Of a stretch of DNA of 64,000 nt, positions 1 through 11,244 are shown piece by piece; positions within the stretch are counted from its first letter, which is position 1, and the number at the start of each line of letters is the position of its first letter. The translations under genes were made by a program, and so were the position numbers. The stretch lies in the NCBI GenBank assembly GCA_022606425.2, contig JAHDVF020001220.1, positions 62,001-126,000 on the forward strand, read 5' to 3'. The notes under the pieces were generated by a model that saw nothing but the letters and a program-made list of their open reading frames with translations, ran no database searches and had not been told where the DNA came from. Source of the stretch: Lepidostoma basale. Taxonomy: Eukaryota; Arthropoda; Insecta; Trichoptera; Lepidostomatidae.

Positions 1-689
1 CTGACTGACAAATGTCTGGAAGGATATGAAGACTCTAATCAATAGGTTCTTAATGAGGGCGCTATCCATGGGGGCGGTAGTGGGTCTGGAAGAAATGGAT
101 GGAGTTAATGCAATCAATGGAGCGGTCGTGGCGTACTTATTTAAGAAATTAATTTTAAAATACATTGTAAATATTATTTTCATGAATAAATAAATATATT
201 TATATCTGTTTATTATAACTAAAATCTGTGTTATTAAAATATAATTTATTATAATAAAATTAAGGTTAATAAGCCTAACATGCTATTTCTACATAATTCA
301 ATAAAACCTTTAGAAAAGAGATGTCTTGATTAATATTAATTAAACATTTTTTATTTTATTTATTTTGCTAAATTATTCATTCGTTTAAAAATAAGAAGTG
401 ATATATTTTTTCAAATCCGACGTACAGCTCTTCGTTTGTATTTGTCACCGAGTCTAGGTCTGAGGTCACGGTGATGTTCCAAATTAAATCACTAGTGTAG
501 TGTGCTTCAGACGTAGGCCATCCGTTCTCCGTTCTGCTGTACCCATCCTGGCGCTAAATTTTCCCGACTGCCTCTGTATCTAATAAACCGCACACCTTCG
601 CAGTATAGTCACTACCTCAATAGGGCAACGCGAAGTCATGCAGCTTACAAATTCTTCACGATTATATGATTATTATTAATACTAATATT
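1..689. other. Noncoding, apparently single-copy
   Basis: AT-rich, with a more balanced block at 410-640. No exon, repeat family or RNA gene is recognised. Confidence 0.4.
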
Positions 690-1030
690 TTAAAGGATTT
701 ATTGTATCTCAATAGAGACGAAGATGTAAATTATTTGGAAACAGAATATGGTAGTCGAGGCGTTTACAGGACTTATGACCTGTTATTAGTTGGGTTAAGC
801 GATCACTTTATGTTTAACAACATTCACCATTCCGCCCTTCTTACGACACCACGTCTGACAAAAATTTGTAACTTGTATATCATTGTACTCGTATATATAT
901 CTACCATATTCTGTTTCCAAATAATTTACATCTTCGTCTCTATTGAGATAGATTTAATCCTTAAAAATGATTATGCCGCAATGGGTAAAAATCCAATATT
1001 TGTCTACAAGTATTTGTATACAAAAAAAAA
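690..1030. repeat. Foldback element FB1, copy 1
   Basis: Inverted arms at about 692-754 and 901-962 pair almost perfectly; both carry CTCAATAGAGACGAAGATG or its complement and the AACAGAATATGGTAG block. The right side continues into ACAAGTATTTGTATAC, shared with the copies at 13400 and 21346. No coding capacity: a MITE-like non-autonomous element. Confidence 0.75.
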
Positions 1031-1149
1031 CAATTACTAATATTCTTCCTTAAAATTAATAATTATACGTCAATCATCAGTTATCACTGTTATTATTATT
1101 ATTATTTTTATTATTTTGTTATTGTTGTTAACCCTTATATATCAAAGTG

Positions 1150-1996
1150 AAGTCTGCAGCTGAAAAAAAGAGGATAAAAGTAGGATAAATACCATAGAAA
1201 TGAGAAAACGATGTACTCGTATGATAGAATACCGAAATAAGGAAGAAATATAAGGCAGATGATTGCATCATAACCAAAATTAAAAATAGATCCCTCAGAT
1301 GGTTTGGACAAATGTTACGAATGAACGAGAAAAGAATGGTTAAAATATTGTATACAAGCAGTGCTAGTAGAAAGAGAACTAGTAGAAAGAGAGCTTCGAG
1401 AACTCGGCCGTACTGGAGGGTGTTCGGCTTTTTGTCCCCGATAGATATCTCCGACAGCGACAGCACAGATTGTTTTACCTACCGGCCGCCAGAACCAATC
1501 TGCCTCTGGTGACACCGGTGGGAAGAGCAATTAGTCTGCTGAACGCGGTCTCCTCGGAGATCGACGTCTTTCATGTTAGTGAAAGTACGTTCAGAAGGCA
1601 AATACTCTTAATTCTGGAGAGTATCCTGTCTTCCTAATGTTGAACCATCTCTTATGCGTTTCTGGTAGTATACTATATATAATATATTATTTTACCTGTT
1701 CTCAATAGATGCCTTAAAAATAAATTTTGTAATGTCTGTTGATGAAATAAACTGATTTGATTTGATTTGATTTGATAGAAGTCGTGTAAGACCAAGGAAA
1801 GCATGCCATGACCAAATTAATCAAATACTGAAAGGCGGCCACATTCGAAGTCGAAAAAATCGACGAACGTGCATGTTACGATGTATGAATGTGGAGGAAG
1901 CTAGAGAGGTATGTCAGGACAGAACGGTATGGCGGTCCATTCTCTCTGCCTACTCCTCCGGGGAAACGGCGTGATGGTTAGTTAGTTAGTTAGTTT
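1150..1996 (+). mobile_element. LINE-T 3' fragment, interrupted by a LINE-G insertion
   Basis: Two parts (1150-1392 and 1777-1996) form one LINE-T 3' end. The first part carries the decayed RWFG-RMNE block. The second resumes with the KAxHDQINQIL and RCMNVEEAREVCQDRTVWRSIL blocks and ends GTGATGG plus four TTAG units. Family: RTE-like non-LTR retrotransposon ORF terminus, by the pattern RWFGHMERM...RGRPRKTW. The 5' end is truncated, and stops and frameshifts make it dead. Confidence 0.8.
1393..1776 (+). mobile_element. LINE-G 3' end nested in LINE-T
   Basis: A block with CCGACAGCGACAGCACAG, the coding remnant TPVGRAI-LLNAVSSEID, an AT-rich 3' UTR and a tail of repeated TGATT units. A close relative is at 35350-35725 and a more distant one at 3955-4275. 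The insertion splits LINE-T cleanly, so LINE-G moved later. Clade not determined. Confidence 0.75.
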
Positions 1997-2439
1997 TTAT
2001 GTTGAAAAGCTCTTAACATCATTACAACTCGAGTCAAATCGGCGAAAATGGTAAAAAAAAAACATCAAAGAAAAAATACATTGGACCACGTGAATAGAAA
2101 TATAGCAGTTATCTCTTTGTTGCTCTTATCGTAAGGGTATTCACGAATTCGCTATACTTGCATCTAAAGAGGTCTATCTCCTTTGCCACTTCATTTAAAA
2201 ATCAAGGTATGGTAAAAAGATCCTCACAGGCATTTGGAAGTTCTTCAAAAGTAATAATCAGTGTCTTTAAAAATACAATGTAGCTGTTTAAATCATTTCG
2301 GAGTAAACCTTTATGGCATCGGCTTAAATGGTAGGCCCCTAGCTAAAATTCTATCGATATGATAGTTATCGAGAAGACTGGACAAGATACGAAAAGATGT
2401 AAATATTAATCATAGTTCTGTTTCTTTTTTGATAATTTT
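1997..2439. other. Noncoding; contains a short block shared with 50065-50140
   Basis: 2085-2150 (ACGTGAATAGAAA, then CTCTTATCGTAAGG) recurs near 50068, so it is a small dispersed repeat of unknown type. The rest shows no recognised feature. Confidence 0.4.
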
Positions 2440-3000
2440 TTACATATATTGATTGAAATATACGATGGGTTTACTTTTGGCGGTGCCCTCAACGCTCAGC
2501 AGCGTACTGTACAAGCGGGGCCCGTGCACGCAGACCTCGACAGAAATGCGAGGCCAGTGGCGTGTTAGCTTTGGCCCAAAACCCCAATAGCCAATATAAA
2601 TTTAGCTAAGTACTAACACAGTTTAATGAGATAGTCTCCAATAGGGATGGATTAATCCTAATCGAGTGCAACATTCGGCGAACAACAACCAATTACTTGA
2701 TGGAGGGGGTCGGCTTCCTGCTGTAGGCTATCGATTGAGAACAATGCAAGTTATATATTATATGTAGGTAGGTACGCATTAATTAAATTAACCTTACAAT
2801 AGCGAACTGTCCAATCATATTTCGTTTTACTATATGTTTGTATTTTCCTTTTCCACAGTTCCGTCTGTCCGTCCTTTCGAATTTATATGGTCGATTATTC
2901 TTACTCGTTTTCGTTTCCCATTCTCACTTGTCAATTCACTCTCGACATATTTGAATTAATTGGAAACATCTCTGTTCTTAAGCATTCTAATCTAAAACAT
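2440..3000. promoter_or_regulatory. Single-copy island with a palindromic homeodomain-type site
   Basis: More balanced in GC than its flanks at 2470-2720. GGATTAATCC at 2649-2658 is a perfect inverted pair of GGATTA, the core recognised by K50 (Bicoid/Otx/Gsc-type) homeodomains. The enhancer role is inference. Confidence 0.25.
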
Positions 3001-3026
3001 TAACTTTATCGAACATTAACGTGGGA

Positions 3027-3052
3027 AGGGGGGGGGGGGGAGGGGGGATAAC
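3027..3052. repeat. Poly-G tract
   Basis: A G-only run interrupted once by A. Low-complexity sequence, likely unstable in length and in assembly. Confidence 0.9.
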
Positions 3053-3394
3053 AACAAACCCAGAGACCCATAAAAATATGTGGCATTTTGGTGAAGAGTT
3101 ACTTATATTACATGATATCCAAATCAAGGTTTGCAATACTTTTAATGATTTTTATAACTTAAATATTTTAATTAAAAAATAATCTACAAATTTCCAGCTC
3201 GAAACTTAAGATCATCATCATCATCTAGGAAGCATCAAATAGTGTAGGACTGTGCATATATCTGGGGAAAACAAAAATCATGGTAAGTACCTCAGTACAA
3301 ATCACATTGGACAACACCTTCATTGAAATGTTTATTAATATATTTTATATAATATATTATATATTCGGTCATAAAATAGTGTTGGGTAGAGAAA

Positions 3395-3945
3395 AATAAA
3401 CCGCGAAAATCGACCGACGAATTGGTTTGGGTTGTGCTAGGTATGGACCATACTTTAAAAAATTATGAACCCCAATAAACCTCAAACGAAAGGAGTGCGA
3501 AAACGACTGCTGCATGTTGGCGGTATCAAAATATGGGTTTGAAACATTAACAAGAGCTTAGAGAAGCGCCAACAAATTGAAATGTGTGTAAAGAATTATG
3601 GAAATAGCAATGTTGGGGATCAGTATAGTGGACGGGCTAAAAAACACCACTATAAGAGCCAGAACAGGAGTGTTGGACATCATCGGAAGTCTGGTAGCGC
3701 TAAAATGGCACTGAGCGGGCCATGTTGGTCGCAGCTCTGACGATAGATGGACAAAGCGCCTCCTTTGCTGGTCTACTAGGACTATGAACCGAAACCCATG
3801 ACGTCCCCAACTTCGATGGAGAGACTGCTGCATGACATTGATGCGTGTTGCATAGGATCAACAGACACGGAAACATATGGAGGAGCCCTACGTCTAGTAG
3901 TGGACGGATACAGGCTGATTGATGATGAAGATGATGATGGTGAAC
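3395..3945 (+). mobile_element. RTE-like LINE, 3' ORF end, decayed
   Basis: Across frames one reads RRIGLGCARYG, then AMLGISIVDGLKNTTIRAR, then ALKWH-AGHVGRSSDDRW, the usual order for the thumb and C-terminus of RTE-like reverse transcriptase ORFs, ending in a GATGATGATGG tract. Several frameshifts and stops. A shorter relative lies at 55455-55725. Confidence 0.75.
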
Positions 3946-3954
3946 ATAAAATAA

Positions 3955-4275
3955 CGTCTTATTGAAGAACATGCCTTTGGTGATGCCAGTAGGAAGAGCA
4001 ATTCGGACGCTGAATCCAATCATCTCGGATTTGGACATTTTCAGTGTCAGTGAGGCAGTATTCATAAAAAAATATTGCAAATTCTGGAAAGAATACTGTC
4101 TCACTAACGTCGACATATTTGGATTCCTTCTGATATGTATGATTTTTTTGGTTTCATGTTGTTTTGTTTTATTTTGTCTTTGTAATACCGTTTTGTGTCC
4201 AAATGAGTCGCCTAAATGTTTTATCGTTTGTAATGGCTCATTTGTGTATAATGTAAAAATAAATAAATAAACATT
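3955..4275 (+). mobile_element. LINE-G-related 3' end
   Basis: Encodes PLVMPVGRAIRTLN and SDLDIFSVSEAVF, clearly related to the PLVTPVGRAICLLN block of the LINE-G copy at 35350. It ends in TAAATAAATAAA instead of the TGATT repeat, so it is a separate subfamily. Confidence 0.65.
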
Positions 4276-4904
4276 AAACTGTATATTTAAATATGATTCA
4301 AGTCTTAAGAAGACTCATGTGTCGTATCAAATACAAATGAAAATTTAATGTTCTTTAAACGATTGTAACTTTATACCAAGAAAATATTGTATACCTAATA
4401 TAAATTGGGATTTTGTGAATTAATATAGAATTGAAAAATAATTTATAATTTAATCATCGCGATTTTGCTTTTACATATGCTCGTGAAATTATAATGAACA
4501 GTGTTTTTCATCAGTTTTAGATCAAGTTGATCAAGCATTCTAAAATAATCTATCGTATTTCTGAAGAATTTGAAAAGCTTTACGTTATCAACAAAACAAA
4601 TCGATGGTTCGGTTATGGGATAGATTGTTCCCATCACTAGGTTGTGGCCCGGCCGTGTTCCCGGTTCCCGGGCATCTAACGAGACTGGCAAGGGATAAGA
4701 TCGATAAACAAGACGATGTACGTAGCCCCATCGCTGCAGCGGAAATGTTCCGATGATGCGTGGGATTAGAGAAGTTCCAGGGTTGGTGGGTAGGTACTTC
4801 AAGAATTTATCGACTTACCGATTTTCGAAAACCCAAAACAAAACATTTCTTTGTTTCTCAATGATAAATGAATTTTAAAAATCAAAAAATTGATTAATTT
4901 TATT
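4276..4904. other. Noncoding, single-copy, GC-richer at 4630-4800
   Basis: No repeat match inside the window. 4630-4800 (GGCCCGGCCGTGTTCCCGG and onward) is a local composition island, so a low-confidence regulatory candidate. The 119-codon minus-strand frame here has no recognisable domain. Confidence 0.35.
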
Positions 4905-4964
4905 GTCATGTTTCAAATATTTTATACCTTCATCATCAGGAAAACGATTTGAACTTTATATTCC

Positions 4965-5258
4965 AAATACATATTGAAAAAATTAAAAAAGGATCCCTGA
5001 GATGGTTTGGACACATGGAACGAATGGATGAGAGTAGAATGGTTAAAAAATTGTACACAAGCAGCGTGAGTGGAAAAAGAAGCCGAGGACGACCGAGGAA
5101 AACATGGCATGACCAAATTAATCAATAACTAAAAGGCGGCCACATTCGAAGTCGGAATAATCGACGTGCGTGCATGGTACGATGTATGAATGTAGAGGAA
5201 GCCCGAGAGGTATGCCAGGACAGAGCATTGTGGCGATTTATTCTCTCTGCCTACCACT
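4965..5258 (+). mobile_element. LINE-T 3' fragment
   Basis: One of the better-preserved tails: SLRWFGHMERMDESRMVKKLY, a short linker, RGRPRKTWHDQINQ, then NRRACMVRCMNVEEAREVCQDRALW. It stops before the usual TTAG tail and runs into FB6-like sequence. FB3-like sequence (CCTTCATCATC) lies just to the left. Confidence 0.8.
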
Positions 5259-5261
5259 GTT

Positions 5262-5350
5262 TTTAGCACCTGATGATGCCAACATTGGTTGTCGAAACAG
5301 CTGTCGCGACGTATAATACCATTTAATAACCGTGTTAATTTAAACATTTA
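5262..5350. repeat. Half foldback element related to FB6
   Basis: GATGATGCCAACATTGG then GTCGAAACAGCTGTCGCGACG resembles the interior of the palindromic element at 53161-53296. Confidence 0.4.
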
Positions 5351-5408
5351 AAAATGTTGAGGTATCGTAGTGTTTCGGCTAAAACAATAGATTATCTAAA
5401 ATAATTTT

Positions 5409-5660
5409 TGACGTATTTTTTATGAATTAAAACACTGCTTTTTCCACTTATGAGATTATTTTTCTCTACCTGTTTCGGGAGAACTATATAAACAGTTTGC
5501 GCTGTTAATGCAGTTTATATCGTTCTTCCGATGATGAAGGTGTAAGCCTTCGAAATATGTCGAGAAAATTAAACTCTATAGTGGAAAAAAGTGTTTTAAT
5601 TCATAAAAAAACACATCATTATGGAATTCCACAGTGTCAATGCCTTAAGTTTGTCTAAAA
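5409..5660. repeat. Foldback element FB3, full copy
   Basis: Inverted arms: TTTTTTATGAATTAAAACAC plus TTTTTCCACTTA on the left (5417-5450) and their complement at 5581-5611. Between them are GATGATGAAGGTGTAAG and CTTCGAAATATGTCGAGAAA. Partial copies at 9340, 48690, 50210 and 56560. Confidence 0.75.
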
Positions 5661-6484
5661 AAAAAAGTTTTGTTTAAATTTAAAAAAAAAATCGAACATA
5701 GGATGAAATTACTAATATAATAAGTATTTAATATAAATAATCTTCCATGAAACCTGTAGGCCATTTACCACAACATAGTTAGTTAGCTTTTAAATAATTG
5801 AGATATAATAGCCGTTAGCAAAATTATTTAAATAAATGCAAATTAGAGAATATAAACTGTATTATAGTTTTGGAGAATAGAAAAATACAGTAAAATAGAC
5901 AATCGACGTTTAAGTGCATGCGGATAGATTTCAGCACAAAATAATATGAAAGTGCATAATAACATCAATTAGGTATAAGCGATCTGCCTCTATGCCTCCA
6001 TACTCACCACTAATAGCATGTTAACCCGAAAGGATTGAGGGATAGATTACCACTTATTATGTTAAGAACCGCATACCATCCTTCAGTAGCGATCGTAATC
6101 GGTCAATTTTGCGCGATTCTTTGATGGTAAATGGTAAATGTGATGTAATAGCGTCTAAAGGTGGTCAGCTTGTGGGAAAATTCTCGGACGGGAGCGGCCG
6201 CTAGGAGAATGTCGCGGGATAGATTATAACTAGTTCAACTTGGCGAAGTGGGAATGTGCTTTGTAAAGAAATTGTATTAGTTTGCAGTCTTTGTTTTTGT
6301 GTCCAATAACTAATGCGTAGATTACGACAGGGAAGACGCAAATTAAGAACTCCTGATACAAAAGGCCTGATAAAAAATTGGTCACACAGGTGCTACTAAA
6401 TTATAATGACTACTATTCCTAAAGAATCTCACAATCACTATCTCAATATCTCTTATTCTGGACTCTTCTGTCTACTTGCTTTAA
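5661..6484. other. Noncoding; GC-richer block 6060-6260
   Basis: Mostly AT-rich. 6060-6260 (GATCGTAATCGG, GGACGGGAGCGGCCGC) stands out in composition and has no match inside the window; possible regulatory element, low confidence. Confidence 0.35.
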
Positions 6485-6900
6485 TGTTAGTTAGTTAGAA
6501 AGTTTCAATCCTGGGATTGGTTTGCAGCAACTTCTTCTATTCTTCTCTTCCATTCTTCCCTGTCTTGTGCGGCTCTTATGAAACCTGCATATGATGAGCA
6601 GCGCACGTCAACCAACAGGTCCTCCAGGTACTCTCGGCGTGGGCGTCCCCTAGAGTTTGTTCTCTCGGTCATACCCTCCATTATGGCATGCAAGAGGCCT
6701 TCTTGACGTATTACATGGCCGATCCATCTTGCACGCCTTTCGGAAAAGGTCCTGAGCAGGTGCCTTCCTCCTTCGATTCTTTGAAGAACCTCTTCATTCG
6801 TGATGTGGTCTCTCCAGGAAATTCCTAATAGTCTTCTATAGGACCACATCTCCATAATGTTAAAGTGGTCATAATCAGGTTGTGGGGTATAAGAAACCAT
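6485..6900 (-). mobile_element. RTE-like LINE, 3' ORF end (family LINE-R)
   Basis: A 131-codon frame remains open: MWSYRRLLGISWRDHITNEE, then RARWIGHVIRQEGLLHAIME, then RGRPRREYLEDLLVDVR and WKRRIEEVAANQSQD. This is the C-terminal part of an RTE-like reverse transcriptase ORF, with a tail GTTAGTTAGAAAG on the + strand side. Copies at 31186-31900 and, internally deleted, 54975-55165. The long open frame suggests a fairly recent insertion, but the 5' part is missing. Confidence 0.82.
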
Positions 6901-8250
6901 TTTTTTAAATCATTTTATGATACTGAGTACGAGTCTTTTATAAATTACAGTTTTATTTATGTTTTCACAAAATATTTCGATCATGTCAATACCTGTTTTT
7001 GGGTGTAATGAATTAAACGCGCCTATCAGTGGGCACCCATCATAAATAAATCATCGTAATAAAATTCATAGGATGGTAAAAAAAGGACTGATAATAATTT
7101 TCGCCTATTCGAGTTCGTCATCCTCTATTCGATGATTGCACCAATAGACTTCCGCGCTAGAGCTGACGTGGACTGTTATGTTGTTCGAAATTATTTTATG
7201 GATAATAAATAAACGCCAATATGAAAATTCAATCATGATTAATTGATGAATTCCGATACAGAATTTATCATCTGTTACAATATAAATTTAAATTTACCAA
7301 TAATACATTGTTACTGACTAAGGTGGATTTTTGGAGATTTGAATTTTCGCGGTATGAAATGACGTATTGTGCATGAATAGAGAATTTCATACTAGATTTT
7401 GAAATATTTTTGTTCTTTAAATATGAATATTGAAATATCTATGAGTTTCTTCATTATCTGACTTAGTCTGGTAACTTAAGCCGATTTTCATGTCTTTTTT
7501 GGAGGGCGTTTTTTTGTAGGAAAAAAAAAATGAATCGTTTTGGAAATTTAGGATGTTTTTACTTACATATTAAAGACACAATTTTTTTTTTTTTTAAATG
7601 TTAAAGTTTATTATTATTATTATTAATAATAATAATCGAAGTTGGCACCTCGAAAAAAAACCGCGTGGGTGGCCCGGGTGATTTTGGCTCTTGATGTTAT
7701 CTGAAATCAAAAATTCTTAATCTAATGACATGTCGTTCTCGTCGGAACTACCGAGACATTTTTTCACTCATAACTTTTTATTTTACAACCCCTTCTTTGC
7801 TGACTTTTTTTTTCAAAGTCCGCCATTTTGCTATTGCTTTATAATCAGAAAATCCCTGCTTTTTTAATTATTTTTATCTTAATTCGCCTATATAATTGTC
7901 ATACAATTCCCAATTGGGGCTAAAATAATCGCTCGTTTCCATGAGAAAGATTGGAGTTGTGCTTATGGGTCTAGCGAATGATCCTGATCACAATCTATGT
8001 TTAAAGCTACGTATCTCTAATTCTGCGCCATTTTTGATTATACAGGCGGCCGCCGACTTTCGCACTTAATTGATCCTGAAAATGTGTGCGAAAGTAGAAT
8101 GTGCAAGTAGAGGTCATTAAAAAAATACAAAAATGTTGAGTATTTTCAGTTATTTATTTATCAATCATATACATCCATAAATAATAGAATAACGAAATGA
8201 ATTAGGACTTAGAAATCTTCTTTACGAATTTGTCAAGAGAGTGTCGAATA
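6901..8250. other. Noncoding, AT-rich, with a TTA/TAA microsatellite
   Basis: 7603-7636 is a short (TTA)n/(TAA)n palindrome. 8035-8110 carries GGCGGCCGCCGAC and looks single-copy. No exon or element recognised. Confidence 0.4.
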
Positions 8251-8280
8251 CCCCCCCCCTCCCCCCCTTTTTTTTTCCAA
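8251..8280. repeat. Poly-C then poly-T tract
   Basis: Low-complexity homopolymer runs. Confidence 0.9.
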
Positions 8281-8584
8281 TAACATGCCGTGGCTGTTTC
8301 GATTGTCCTACGTACTTGAAATATACGCTCTGTATTGGGATCACATTCATCCATAAAGTCTTTACTATTTCAACCTCTTTTTCGCCTTAATTTTCTATTT
8401 TATTTGCTTCTTGTTGTTCAATTAGGCATTCATTCGACAAAGGATGTGAATGCGATTCGATTACCTACTTCATCTTGGTTGTAGACGTCCAAGTTTACCT
8501 TTTTTTTTTTAAAAAGACTAGCATCAAAGATTTTAATCAATGATATTAGAATTTATTTTACAATCTTCAATATGAGCAGAAAAT

Positions 8585-8685
8585 AGCTCATTATTATGAA
8601 GAAGGAATCTGGTCGTGTCCAGGCTCGAACCCAAGTCCTCTAGATCAGGAGCCAAGCGTTCTAACCCCTAGACCACCACCTTATT
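8585..8685 (-). repeat. tRNA-like sequence, probable SINE head or tRNA pseudogene
   Basis: On the minus strand an A-box-like GTGGTCTAGGGGTTAG is followed 35-40 bases later by a B-box GGGTTCGAGCC, the internal pol III promoter spacing of tRNAs. The acceptor arm does not close well (GGTGGTG against CACGACC) and the anticodon stem has mismatches, so a working tRNA is unlikely. Confidence 0.55.
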
Positions 8686-9339
8686 CATCATTGGACAAGA
8701 GAGCGACTGCACGTGAGACATACGTGAGCAATTGTTTATCGAACAAAAAACGACGGTCGCAAAATGTGCGAAATAGCGAATTGTACGAAAGTCGAACAAA
8801 AAACGAAAGTCGAGGGCTGAATAAGATTATAGTGTTTAAATTTGCAGCTTATCTGTGTGTTGAATATAGTGTTCAAGAGTTAAATTAAAATGCGATTAAA
8901 TTGGTTCCCGTTCCTGAAGGTAGTGCAGAGATATTGGAATTCCAAGCCTCAGCATCGACATGGTCATAAATATTGAGGGTAAATATTTTGAATGAGAAAA
9001 GAGAACTGAATCTATCTCATCTGAGAGAGCCTGCCGTGGTCTCAGGATACGTACAAGGGAATAAAACACACTCGCATAGAATGATCAGTGGCGGCTCGAC
9101 GACTTTGCAGTAATCTAACGTGATCGAATACTAACATAAAATAAAAATATATATAATAGATCAAAATTTAAGTATCGCTGCGTACACTTCTTTAACATTT
9201 GTAATTCTGAATAATTTCGATTTAAAAAGTATTGGTTAAAATTCTTTTTTTCTCAAACACCGAGGTTTGCTGTCTAGATATGTAAACTTAAGACGTTAAT
9301 AATCTGGAATTACATAATGACATTTTTTTATAAATTTAC
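8686..9339. other. Noncoding, nothing recognised
   Basis: AT-rich. The 65-codon + strand frame at 8691 has no recognisable domain and begins beside the tRNA-like repeat. Confidence 0.35.
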
Positions 9340-9420
9340 AAACTCGGTTTATATCGTTCTTACGATGTTAAAGAACTTTCGAAACCCACCGAGAAAAATA
9401 ATACTCAAAATAGGATAAAA
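9340..9420. repeat. FB3 fragment
   Basis: TTTATATCGTTCTTACGATG and CTTTCGAAACCCACCGAGAAA match the interior of the FB3 copy at 5409. Confidence 0.5.
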
Positions 9421-9644
9421 AACATTGTTAATCATTATAATCACTATAATTGTATATCATGAGATAAATAGGCAAAAAACGTACGGTTGTCGATAAAGAA
9501 AGAGTACAAGAATTGAATATTCAATACAAGAAAGCGAGAGAGGAATAGTTAGATTCTCTGCGAAAGTATTTCGAAAAGAACACAATGCACATGCTCGAGA
9601 ACGTTTCTGTGTTATTTTTAAAGTGTTTCCACTATTGTTGTATG

Positions 9645-9835
9645 ACATCTTCTTCTTCTTCAAGTGCCCTGTCGGGTCTCCCCAACGTTGGCGATCACCT
9701 CGGCGAACCTGTCCCTGTCCTGCGCCGCTCGGAACAGCTCCTCACTTCGGATGCCGGTCCACTCCCTCACGTTTCGCAGCCAGGACATTTGTATCCTTCC
9801 GGGCCCTCGGCGTCCCTCAATTTTTGTATGGCATA
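9645..9835 (-). mobile_element. RTE-like LINE C-terminal fragment
   Basis: Minus-strand translation RRGPGRIQMSWLRNVREWTG then EELFRAAQDRDRFAEVIANV, ending near a TCTTCTTCTTCTT tract. Relatives at 33690-34120 and 37225-37520. GC-richer than its flanks, which suggests a young insertion. Confidence 0.75.
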
Positions 9836-10724
9836 ATGTTGTATGACATAATACAAATAAAAAAAAACATGAAACATAATATAGAATTTGGTTTACTTCC
9901 ATAGGACATCTGGGTAGGTTAATAGATTCATCAAATGGTAATAGAATATGAAATGTGGTGGATTGGAATGAGACTGAATGTTACATACATTTTTGAAATC
10001 TACTTTTGATGGGTCACCCACCATCTTCCAAAATAAATATGATTAATCCAGTTTGGAGATTTTACAAAATATTTTCCGGACGCCACTTTTTACGAGAATC
10101 CCAGAGAAAATAATACACTGTCCAGCTATGTAGCAATGAATAATTACCATACGCCAGGATGTATTATTTACATCCTTTAGTAATCTGCTGAAATTAAAGG
10201 TAGGTTTTAATAAAAATGCAATCGAAATGAAAACTCAGTGGATTTGAAAATATGTGCTTATCTTATTTTAATTGACTGATCGATACTCATTAAAAAAAAC
10301 AAGTTTTCCGTTGTTGTTGAGTTGAAATTGAGATACCTCCGCAGTGTGACACGTGTAATCATAATTGGAAAGCGTTTAAAATATTGACATAACACGCCAC
10401 AGAGCGGCGGGTACTTGCAGGCTAGATGTAATCGCGTTATTTAATGCCCGTACGTTATAATAATTATCATCCCATGAAAGTGTCTATGCCGATTCTTGTA
10501 CGTTTTACCCCAAGTAATTTCCCTGTCATGTTTCTATTATATAATACACCCTTATGTACATAACATAATAGTTGCCTATTTCTGGCTAATGAACAGAGGC
10601 GTTCAGTAATATTTCGCATCGAAGAATACGCAATACGTATACCCGTGTACATGCCTTGCGTACATATAATATTATATATGGGTCACGGGCGCTCGGGAAA
10701 CTTTATTAAAAGAGTCAAATTAGT
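9836..10724. other. Noncoding, apparently single-copy
   Basis: 10340-10480 and 10600-10720 are slightly more GC-rich. No exon, repeat or RNA gene recognised. Confidence 0.4.
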
Positions 10725-11065
10725 TTCTTCTATATTCGCCATCACTTCGCGTCGTGGATTCACTTAAACATTTTTTAAAAAACGTTGTAGTTTCACGAGA
10801 TGGTACGGCCATGCGCCGCCCAGCTGACCATGCTACAAGGAGGGTAATGGAAGCGGGTATGCCCATGTTAACATGGATGGGACTCATTCAAAGGACTCTC
10901 AAAATAGGTCCAATCCCATCTGATGCCACCAGACAGGCCTAGAGAAGCCATACAAGAAGAACAGACCCCAAGTAAATGGGACAAAGCTAAAAAGAAGATG
11001 AGTTGTATTTTCACAACACTTTTCACCAACATGTTTCGGACCGCATAAATCGTTCTTCAGAGTGC
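10725..11065. repeat. Foldback element FB5 with a nested LINE fragment
   Basis: Left piece 10732-10797 carries the FB5 arm (TATTCGCCATCACTTCG, GTGGATTCAC). Right piece 10995-11060 carries ATTTTCACAACACTTTTCACC, AACATGTTTCGGACC. The middle is LINE sequence (next entry). Confidence 0.5.
10798..10990 (+). mobile_element. LINE C-terminal fragment inside FB5
   Basis: Reads RWYGH, ADHATRRVMEAGMP, LKIGPIPSDATRQA and then KKMS across frames, a LINE ORF terminus of a family not otherwise seen here. Confidence 0.55.
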
Positions 11066-11244
11066 AATATTTAGTTATTCGTCAATTTACTAAGGTTTGA
11101 TGAATCAAATAACCTGATTATGTATATTTAATTACAGTCTTTTTTAAAGAGCTGATCCTTTTCTTATTCTTCTTTTTCCTAGTCATCTATTCATTGCTGG
11201 ATGTAGGTCCTTCGAACATTCATCATTTTCTTCTGAATAGTGGC

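Noticed and set aside
1969..1996. TTAG repeats as telomeric repeats
   Set aside because: The insect telomere unit is TTAGG. These four-base TTAG units always follow a LINE-T or NA-T 3' end, so they are element tails.
6505..6900. 131-codon minus-strand frame as a host gene
   Set aside because: A homologous decayed copy is at 31186-31900 next to RT-thumb sequence; it is a LINE remnant.
8612..8680. Functional tRNA gene on the minus strand
   Set aside because: A- and B-boxes are present but the acceptor and anticodon stems do not pair properly; SINE head or pseudogene is more likely.
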